This document shows positions 55,914 through 64,000 of a DNA stretch of 64,000 bases, in pieces (positions within the stretch are counted from its first letter, which is position 1; the number at the start of each line of letters is the position of its first letter). The DNA comes from Stagonosporopsis chrysanthemi. Lineage: Eukaryota; Ascomycota; Dothideomycetes; Pleosporales; Didymellaceae. Where the stretch lies: positions 62,001 to 126,000 of the forward strand of contig JAFISE010000078.1 of the NCBI GenBank assembly GCA_022560025.1, read 5' to 3'. Made by a program: the position numbers and the translations under genes. The notes beneath the pieces are model-generated. The model had not been told where the DNA came from. It worked only from the letters and a program-made list of their open reading frames with translations, and searched no databases.

Positions 55914-56321
55914 TAAAACTTAAACTTTGGCTTGACTTTAGTCTTGACATTGCTCTTAGTCCTTAAGTAGAGAAGTAGACTATCTAATTAGTACTTCCTA
56001 CTCTGAGTATGACTTTTTTAATGCTAAAGCATTACGCGCTAGAGGCGAACCAGGCTTTTAGCGTGGCCAGCAGAGCTGCGGCCTGCCTCCGCTCTGCCGA
56101 ACTAGTAAACGACCAATCACAGGCACAACAATCCAGCGTTGGCAGATTAGACCGTAGATAGCCGATCACATTGCGCTACAGGGCACTTGGCACCAACCTT
56201 TGATCGCCCGCTGCAGATTACCCCATCTCCATTTTCAATAGGTAGAGTGACCCGTTATCAACTGCGAAATGTATATTGTCACCATGTCATCGCTGACAAT
56301 GTAAGATTTCGGCCCGCGGCC
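55914..56321 (+). other. Promoter region of the Zn2Cys6 gene, abutting the retroelement
   Basis: About 410 bp lie between the retroelement target duplication and the regulator's start codon. No coding region is recognised. This is the only room for a proximal promoter, so the insertion sits in or just upstream of it. Confidence 0.45.
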
Positions 56322-58765
56322 ATGGCAGGCAATAGTGAGAACAGGGTGAACAAGCGTTCATCTTATGCGTAAGTGTGCTATTCAACATTGACGCGGTGTC
56401 TATGCCAACGCCCTGGGTGTGTCATAGATGCACACGATGCAAGAGACAAAAAATCAAGTGCTCTGGCCAGCAACCATGTGTCAATTGTGCGAAAAGAGAC
56501 CTCGTTTGCGTAGTCAATGAGTCAGAGATCAAAGTGGTTGTGACAAAAGGGTACGCATACTCATAATTGACAAACCATCGCGCTGATAACCCAGCTATCT
56601 GTCAGCCTTGCAAGCTAGGTTGGCACGACTGGAGGCAGCGACAAGTGAGCACGGTTCGTCTTCAATTCCATCAGTATTGCGACTTGCTCCAGCAGGTGAT
56701 GAACGCCAGGATGCCCTTGCCCATGGAGACTTCGACCACCACGTCGACTCGATCGCGCACGGCGGAAACAGCGGCAATGATACGACAGACACGGTGCTAC
56801 CAGCAGAAGATGATGCAACTTCAGAAGGTCCCAAGCTCGCCAACCCACTCTCGATTACCGCCGTGCCAAAGTACATGTCCTCGTCAAAGGGGCTGAAGTG
56901 TAAGCACTGTACTCATTATCTGATCGTGAAGATCTCATCATGTTCAGCGTATCTTGGACCGTCATCAAATTGGTCCTTTCATGGCCGCGTCTTGAACCTG
57001 GTACACAACCACACGCACAACGCGCCCTTTCCCGTCTTCAACTTTCTCTTTGAGGCTGAGGCATACGGTCTCCCCTGGCTCAACAAGCCTGCGCCTGAGA
57101 CCGACAACGTGCTTGTGCCAACCCTTGACCATGCAGTTTTCCTCATCAACGCCGTGAAATTTCACTGCTCGCAACTCCCTCAGCTCTTCGACGAAGATGA
57201 CTTCAATGCCAAGCTGCAAGCATTCTACGCCAACCCTGTCGACGACCCCGAAAAAGATCTGTGGTATGTCCAGTTCCTCCTTCTCGTCGCCTTGGGTAAA
57301 GCCCTTGTGCCAAACCGACATCACGACCCTCGACCTTCCGGGTCGGAGCTCTTCCAACACGTGAAACGACTATTGCCTGACACAGAGACGCTCTGTCGCG
57401 AGCCAATACTGGCCATGGAGATATTATGTTGTGCAGCGCTGTATCTGCACGCCCTAGATTCCCGAAACGCAGCCCACGTGACGGTACGTCTTCTAGACCA
57501 GAAACGTACCCAGTGCTCACTCCCAACTAGATTGGTCAAGCTATGCGCATAGGACAGGCAAATGGGATGCACACCGACATACCTGTTCATGACCTCGGTT
57601 CTGCCCTCGTCCAGCGTTGCCGGAAGATATGGTGGACAGTGTGCCTCTTGGACCGGCAGATGACCAGCCTCATGGGTATACCGCAATCCATCAGGCCTGC
57701 TGAAATCACGTGTCAGCTTCCCGACTTTGGCGAGGCCTTGCATCGACGCGATGCGCTGGAGATGCAGATCAGCCTTTCACATGTGTATGCTGATATCGCT
57801 AGGAGTGAGTTGGGGGTTTTCTAATACTGCGTAGAGGGAAGTGCTGATGAAGAGCAGACGTGTACGGCCCCAACCATCGGCCGCGCAAGGACTTCGTGGC
57901 CAACATCAAAGGCGTCCTCGACACCCTCACGTCCCTGGCAGAAAAGCTGCGGACCTCTTTCCCACTGTCAACCACCCGCGGCATGTCAAGACTAGCCGCC
58001 CATCTCCACCTCCAGCACCTCCAAGTCCGTCTCTCGATGCCCTCCCCCCTACCACCTCCCACGCTAACACACACCCAGCTCGTCCTCCTCGTCACCCGCC
58101 CCATCCTCCTCTGCAGTCTAGAACTCCTCCTCAACAACCCCATCGAAGCCTCCCACCTAACCAAAACCCCCAAAGTCAGCCACCTGATCAGTGTCGCCTC
58201 CGACGCAGCGCACAACAAGCTCACCATCCTCACGAGCCTGCGCGACCAGGGCCTCCTCGAAACATTCCTGCCCTGGGACTTCGACGCCCTGTTCGTGGCC
58301 ACCAGCGTGTTGATTCTGACGCGCTTCTTCGATGCCGCTTTACTGCCGTCGTCATCGTCGGCGCCGCATGGGATGGAGAAAGCGTTCGCGCTGTTTGAGT
58401 ACATGATCGCACATGGGAACGACGTAGCCGCGCATCGCATACGTGAGCTGCGTGTCTTGGAGGATATGCTGGCGCAGTGTGCGGCGCAGCGGGATCTTGG
58501 CCAGGGCGGGGCTGCTGGTGGAAGCACGGAGTCGCGTCACCCTGGCGTTGCTGCAGATGCTCGGCTACAAGAGGGTACTCAGGTCACGTCTGTCGTTGAA
58601 ACGGGCACAGGTAGCGCTGGATTTTGTAGTTATCCGGTAGATGGAAGTACGCCGTTCGGTCTCGATTTGTCGGCGGCGCAGATCCTTGCTCTGGCGGATG
58701 GGATGGAGATCGAGGATACGGACTGGATGAATTTGCTCATGTCTGAGCCTGGTTTCTCTTTGTAG
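56322..58765 (+). CDS. Zn2Cys6 transcription factor with Fungal_trans domain
   Basis: Seven exons: 56322-56368, 56428-56550, 56595-56899, 56948-57483, 57531-57804, 57858-58024 and 58079-58765, with introns of 59, 44, 48, 47, 53 and 54 bp, all GT..AG. The product is about 712 residues. The last intron (GTCCGT..CCCAG, branch GCTAAC) is in frame, so read-through would add 18 residues. The start has a strong Kozak context (GCGGCCATGG). The binuclear cluster is CX2CX6CX5CX2CX6C at Cys17-Cys43, split by the first intron, followed by a linker-helix KGYLSALQARLARLEA. The Fungal_trans region includes YLGPSSNWSF, the KFHC block and KIWWTVCLLDRQMTSLMG. The protein is nuclear and binds CGG-type sites as a dimer. 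Its targets are unknown, and it is 40 kb from the metabolic cluster, so a link is only a possibility. Confidence 0.88.
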
Positions 58766-59114
58766 GAGTGTACATGGATTGAATCTATGCAGACTGGTGC
58801 TATTGCGGATTTGAGAGACTTCGCGTGAATAAGTTGATTGTGAATATGTGCTGGTAAGGAATGTTTGTTGGTCGTAGTATGTGTTGATGATCGAAATGGA
58901 ATGGTAGTAAATACGGATTGCTACTAGATGTATGTTAGCAGTGAGTATGTTTTAGTAGTGTATACCTGTTATTGGTAAACATGTGTTGGCAGTGGACACG
59001 TGTTGGTAGTGAGTGTGTGTTGATGGCGAATACGTGTTGGGCTGTAAGGTGTACCCTGCTCGAGCAATAGCAGTGCGATTTTCAAACCGAAAGCTCCAAG
59101 CCCTGTGGTCCTCC
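58766..59114. other. Convergent intergenic region with degenerate GTGTTGG repeats
   Basis: Lies between two gene ends. From about 58920 to 59040 the words GTGTTGG, GTTAGCAGT and GTAGTGAGT recur every 17-22 bases, a decayed minisatellite. It presumably includes both terminators. Confidence 0.5.
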
Positions 59115-61109
59115 TCAGACCAATACAATATCCTGAGGCTCTGAATCAAAGAAACTGGCGTTGAACACTTCTAGCCAGCCGATTCTGCGATAGACGTTGC
59201 TCCCTTCTCCAATTGGCGTGATTATAATGGCGCCAGTCCAATTGTGTGAACTGGATCCTCCTGGCCAGCTCAGCCATTGAACGCAAGTGATCATCCCACC
59301 CTCTCTTGGTGGCGTCTCCGATAAGTTATCAAAAATTGCAATCTCACCAGTACTATCTGGACGATTGCGTCCAAGAACAACGACACTCTCACAGCGGTGG
59401 CTTTTAGCTAGTTCAAACATGCATGGAGAAATGGGAATTGTAATCCGTGTCGCCATGTTGATGTCATATCGACTGACTGGTGGTGTTACTGGCAGGCACA
59501 CGAGCCGACTCCGAACGTAGATCCTTTGCTCGCTGAGACGTAATTCCCTTGCAAGCTCCTCAAATCGACCCGCGTTGTTCGATGGCCTGAATAACAAAGG
59601 TCCATGGGCGGATGCCCAGCACCATGACGGCAGTCCAGGTACGCGCTGTGGTCGCCGCTCAGCGTCACTAGGGCCGAAACCTCGTCCCTCGAGCCCAGTC
59701 ACCCAAGCGAGCTCTTGAATCAGATTATGTTTGAAAACGCCCAACTCATAATCACTGCCTGTGAGTCGTGCGAGTTCTTGCCCTAATCCTGTTACAGCTG
59801 GTAATTTGTCCGCCACGTTTGTCAAGTCCCTCCTCGAGAAGTTCTCTAAGAGACTTGACCAAAGCCCTCTGTGGAGTTGCGGTGGCTTGCTGTATTGTCT
59901 CCTTTTGACCAGGTCTCGAGAACGCCGAATGTCGTTTACCACTTTAGACATTTGTAAATGCTTTGGCGACCCCACAAACCATTTGTACTCTTCTTGATAT
60001 TCAGAGCGCGAGAGTTCTTCACATTCCCAAAAGACCCCGAGTTCGGTCCAAAACAGCGTACGCGATGCAAGCATGCGTTCCTGAAAGACCCACCCACGTT
60101 GTGAAATAGCAGAGGATTCCACCGCTGTACGCCACGAAGGTATCGTCGGTCTCAATTTAAATCCGGTGCCAGGATCATCGTCACGAGATAAACAGAAGTC
60201 TCGCACTGGCTCTTGTACACCTACTCTGCGGTGTAAAAAGCCTATGCTACTCTCGGCGGCGCTACTGGCTGCAATTGTAAATAGGGAATGCCGATATATT
60301 TTCCCCATGTTGAGTAGTTCGTATCGCCAGTCATCGCTGTTAAATGCATCCTGTATGATACAAAGAGCGTCAATCCACAAGTATCTCATACCGAAAGCGC
60401 GTGTGAGAATGATTGCATCCTGTGTAGTCCGAGGCAAGAGGGCAAGTGGCAATCCCTTCAATCTGTCACCCAGATTGGCCACGGTGGTACAAGCTGCTTT
60501 GTTCCCAGTTCCCCAGCAATAGCTCAATGTCAAGTAGGTGACAGGTTCGGCCTTGCTCAAGTTGTCGCAGGAAATAAGCCGAACTTCGTGTCCCTCTGGT
60601 AATCCGACATCCAGAAGCCTAGTAGGTAAGAAACAAGGATCCTGCGTCGTTTGGCTATTGCAATAGTCGTGCTCATTCTGGCAAGTAGCTAGCCATTGAC
60701 GAGACATGGCTACAAGCGGCTGGATTCCGGCCACGTGTGCTCGGAATTCCCTGGGAGGAGTAGCAGTAACATATGGGTGGGGAAACTGCCATTTGTACTT
60801 ATACAAGTGACTGCACTCAAGTCGCCACATAATGTCGTTGGAATAATGACTCTGCCTTAGGGTTGTAATGATTTTGCAATGGCTATCCTCAAAATCCTTG
60901 TCACTGAGGATAAGCTTTGTGGATGGTGTATCGCGTTCGAAGAAGAGCTCGCGGCGAAAGTACTTGCACAGATCACAAAGAAATTCTGCACACCTTGACA
61001 ATTCCGCAAAGCTATTGTGGATGAATACGCTTACTTCGTCTCCTGGGAACTCGTCTCTTGACATGAGAATATAACGCCTGAACTCTTGACATCCTTCACA
61101 GAGCGCCAT
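59115..61109 (-). CDS. HET-domain protein
   Basis: A single exon of 664 residues from the ATG at 61109 (context TCAATGG); the frame is open to an ATG at 61184, which would add 25 residues of leader-like sequence. The canonical blocks are YLTLSYCWG (192-200), YLWIDALCIIQD (243-254) and RGWVFQERMLA (338-348). The N-terminus has a CEGCQEF start and a further CDLC pair, the usual small cysteine region of this HET subclass. The rest is a family-variable C-terminus. The frame is intact. It acts, by family, in heterokaryon incompatibility and cell death. It is the second HET gene within 20 kb but of a different subclass from the one at 41.3 kb. Confidence 0.9.
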   Translation of the reverse strand: MALCEGCQEFRRYILMSRDEFPGDEVSVFIHNSFAELSRCAEFLCDLCKYFRRELFFERDTPSTKLILSDKDFEDSHCKIITTLRQSHYSNDIMWRLECSHLYKYKWQFPHPYVTATPPREFRAHVAGIQPLVAMSRQWLATCQNEHDYCNSQTTQDPCFLPTRLLDVGLPEGHEVRLISCDNLSKAEPVTYLTLSYCWGTGNKAACTTVANLGDRLKGLPLALLPRTTQDAIILTRAFGMRYLWIDALCIIQDAFNSDDWRYELLNMGKIYRHSLFTIAASSAAESSIGFLHRRVGVQEPVRDFCLSRDDDPGTGFKLRPTIPSWRTAVESSAISQRGWVFQERMLASRTLFWTELGVFWECEELSRSEYQEEYKWFVGSPKHLQMSKVVNDIRRSRDLVKRRQYSKPPQLHRGLWSSLLENFSRRDLTNVADKLPAVTGLGQELARLTGSDYELGVFKHNLIQELAWVTGLEGRGFGPSDAERRPQRVPGLPSWCWASAHGPLLFRPSNNAGRFEELARELRLSEQRIYVRSRLVCLPVTPPVSRYDINMATRITIPISPCMFELAKSHRCESVVVLGRNRPDSTGEIAIFDNLSETPPREGGMITCVQWLSWPGGSSSHNWTGAIIITPIGEGSNVYRRIGWLEVFNASFFDSEPQDIVLV

Positions 61110-64000
61110 TGATTTGTTGTATTGCAAGATCTGAACAAGCGTTGACAGCGGGGTGATGTGATGAACAGTGATGATCTCTTGCAAGGCTTGAATGAACCCC
61201 GCTTTTACGGCCTAGCACAGCTTTGTCAGCCACGACCGCAGTCGATTGTCACGTCTACTTACAGGCAATGCAAGGGACAGCCTATCGGATCAAGTCGCTA
61301 AAGAGCATCCCGGTAAGAAAATATCGGGCGTCCTAGTAGGGATTTCCAGCCTTGATGGCAGAATGCTGCCTTGCGTCATTGGTGGTTACAGAGCGCTCGC
61401 CCGGAGCAAGGCTGTATCTTCCTAGAGCTCCTCTGCCCACGCACGCGACATCACGAAAACTGTGCAGCGGCAATCCAAGGCGATAACGACGGTGTCGTAA
61501 GCTATACGCATAGTTTTCGTCTCGTAGGGTTTGATGCGGAATGCTTGGCGCTGCGGGAAATTTGCCACGATTGCAACAAGATAGTCACGTGACTGTACTC
61601 TCCGAATTCTTGCACACCTCATCCCCAACGCGGCGCAATCCTGGTGGACCGATAACGACCATGCTAAGACGGAGGCATTCGTGAGGCACTACCATTACGT
61701 TCAATGCGTCGAGTCGCAGAACGTACGCTCCGCCACCAAGCGCCGCTACGGCGCTACCACCCCGCCCGCACCCGAGAAGGGTATTATATATGAGATCCCA
61801 ACCACGAACCGCCAGCTTTTACGCAGCTGCGGGGCATGATCAAGATGAGCCTCTTCAACACCTCAGATGCTGAGCTGCGAGACAGCAAAGCGGATCGCAT
61901 GCTTTGAACTCGTGCTCAATAAAATACGAAAGGCTGCAGACTGCGACAGACAGCATACAACGGCACAACGAGCATAGTTTAGTGGGTAGAGGATAGTCCC
62001 ACACGAAATCACACCTCAACGAGGCCTTGTCGTCGCTACCGCCGCTTCCAGCGGGCACTCCCGCCACTTCCAACGGGCAACATCGCTCCCGCCGCTAGGT
62101 ACCACCGCTACCGCCGGACCGACCCGCAAACAAGCGGACATTACTCAATCCAATCAGCGCGCCGTTCCCAGAGCCAGGCAAGAAGTCACTGGCCGGCAGC
62201 GACCAAGAGCACGGATGGAGGAATGCCACAGGCACTGTCCGTGCGTAGATCAACAGCTTTCATGGCGTCCTTCCCAGCCCAAGCAATACATCCGAGATGC
62301 ACTGTTTACTAATTGCCCCTGCCGGGCGCTAGACTGAGATGCGATTTTCATGGACCTTGACGGTGCAGGGCAAGCGTGTGCGAAGGGGCGTGTAGCTACG
62401 GAGCGCGCCACTCCAAGTCTAAATACGCTTCACACTATTTTCCAAAAACTACGTTCATTAGTACCACATGGTGGACAGTACCTTGCAAGTTGGCGATCAA
62501 GAGCGCGAGTTTCATGAAGTCTTTTGTGAGACTACATGCACGACCCATATCTTTACCCAGTCCCCGCCCTGTATCAGCTCCGCTAGAGCAGAAAGAACTT
62601 CGGTAAGCAACAGAAATGTGGAACGAAGAATACCAAGCAGTCGCCAGGTGAAGCAGGGCCGAGAGCAAAGCTGCCACAAGAGCATGAATCGTTCGCTGGG
62701 GCAGCCAGTGTAGTCACCATTCTCAACCTAGCTGGCCCGGTTGTTTGTAAGGAAATCCGTCGAGGAAGTAGACACGAGCATCAGGGCCGGAATGGAGGCG
62801 ATCAACGCGCCACTGGCCGTCTTCGCTGGTACACGGCATCTTCAGCTTCGGCGCGAACTGTCTGTCATGCTGCTGGCGTGTTCGTCATAGCATGCGTCGA
62901 TGCGCAATCATTGCCATCAAATGACCCAGCGTTCGGACAGGAGCAATATTAGGGTCTGTACGAGTGTCGTGAGCTGAGGAAGATTTGCAATGGCCTTGCC
63001 AAGAAGATCACCCAGCTGTGCGCATGACCATCCTGGTGTTGAACTTCATCTTCCGCAGTAGCGCCGTACTTCTTATACGCTTAAAACAGGGCTTCCTCTT
63101 CTTCATTTGAGAGCCTTGCTCATTCCTCATGTCGCATCAAGACCGGGTTGTTGTTGGAAGAGTAGACATCATCCTCTCATGAGGGCCCCCCACCAACCTC
63201 GCGCTCCGCTCCCAAGCATTATAATCGCAGAATTGATGCGGCAACAGAACCGCACGTGCATTGAGGCAGCGCACGTGCCCACGTAGATTGTCTTCGGAGG
63301 CGATCTGGCGCAGATTGTGGATACTCGAATGGCTGAAAGTAAGAGACGGCGCTGGAACCCACTGGTGTCCCGCAGCTCCAGACGCTCTAGTGATGGCATC
63401 CAGATTTCTGATGGAAGCAGGCGATTGAGAGTCGACGACGGAGCATGATCATAACCATATCTGTGGAGTGACATCACATGGAAGCAGGGTGATTTTGAAG
63501 CGGAGCAGGGAGCGCTGTGATTGGTTCTTGCTGGCTCTACAGCCCCTCCGCTCCGCTAGATCATCATGCTTCCCCATCCACAAAACTCATGCCCAACTCG
63601 GACCTAAACTGCAAGCTCCCTGCAAATTTCCTGGAACTGGCAACATCTGTCATTGCCTGCTTATTGGCCCGCAGCGGATGAGCGACACGGAGCCTCTGAG
63701 GCCAGCCAACGTGTCTTTGCGCAAGCAGCATGCTACTTGAACATCCAATGCAGTGTGTAGCGTCGGCCTCTATATCGCGTCTTCTGCATCACTGCGTCTC
63801 ACTTCTAGACGAAAGCCGCCTCTTGTTTTACGTTCATGCCCAGATACCCGCCAATGCGATCCTGTCACTCGCTTGCAGGAGGTAGCCTACAAGGAGCTTC
63901 AGAACCACAGAGACATAGAGGTGCCGATGCAAAGCTCAACAGGGGTTATCAGATGACCTTCTTTTGCGCTGCGCAAGCTAACCGCGATAGTCTCGACTAT
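61110..64000. other. Right end of the window, no gene recognised
   Basis: About 2.9 kb with only short unrelated open frames. It starts with the leader of the HET gene. A box A-like tRNA fragment at about 61973-62000 lacks the remaining arms. If a gene is present it is non-coding, very short, or continues outside the window. Confidence 0.45.

Noticed and set aside
61970..62030. tRNA-like start (GCATAGTTTAGTGGG) on the plus strand
   Set aside because: Resembles the first third of a tRNA-His-type gene, but later arms are missing.
1..64000. Telomeric TTAGGG arrays suggesting a chromosome end
   Set aside because: None seen, so subtelomeric location is not supported by direct evidence.

Overview
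The window is nuclear DNA of a filamentous ascomycete, most likely a Dothideomycete or close relative. Genes carry 44-103 bp introns with GT..AG ends and CTAAC-like branch points, and start codons sit in Kozak contexts. The gene families are typical of Pezizomycotina: HET, Goodbye-STAND, DMATS, Zn2Cys6-Fungal_trans, DUF7924, Ecp2-like. There is one ~9.3 kb AT-rich block with the look of repeat-induced point mutation (RIP). The mixture of metabolism, self/non-self recognition genes, broken paralogues and a retroelement suggests an accessory compartment rather than a core one.

Layout. 1.0-16.0 kb: a compact candidate metabolic cluster holding an aromatic amino-acid ammonia-lyase, an aldo-keto reductase, a small cupin, a DMATS-type prenyltransferase, a UbiA-type membrane prenyltransferase, a second cupin with a C-terminal membrane segment, and an extended SDR reductase. 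No PKS, NRPS, P450, transporter or local regulator is seen. 16-20.3 kb: no recognisable gene, a GC-rich stretch and a 13-bp minisatellite. 20.35-25.2 kb: a large Goodbye/P-loop/helical-repeat/ZZ-like STAND (NLR-like) protein. 25.5-26.7 kb: a PAS-family pseudogene. 28.7-30.3 kb: a 2OG-Fe(II) oxygenase. 31.1-31.8 kb: a secreted Ecp2/Hce2-like protein. 33.6-34.9 kb: a broken DUF7924 gene. 38.3-39.8 kb: a broken SET-domain gene. 41.3-43.9 kb: a HET-domain gene.

46.6-55.9 kb is one complete but dead Ty3/Gypsy chromovirus on the minus strand. It has 214-bp LTRs and a perfect 5-bp target duplication. Its 3' LTR and nearly all of its body are saturated with C-to-T/G-to-A changes, while its 5' LTR and gag start are almost untouched. 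A second LTR family is nested inside it as a solo LTR and as an inverted pair. 56.3-58.8 kb: a six-intron Zn2Cys6 regulator. 59.1-61.1 kb: a second HET gene. 61-64 kb: nothing recognised.

How the genes may work together: the ammonia-lyase would supply cinnamate or, judging from its selectivity pair, p-coumarate. Two unrelated prenyltransferases could decorate an aromatic acceptor, and the cupins, AKR and SDR could perform isomerisation, oxygenation or carbonyl reduction. That pathway is inference. The HET and STAND genes belong to fungal allorecognition and innate-immunity families. The three broken genes carry only stop codons that one C-to-T or G-to-A change can explain, the same class of change as in the retroelement. 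Gene models were made by hand from splice signals and family resemblance, and no database search was possible.
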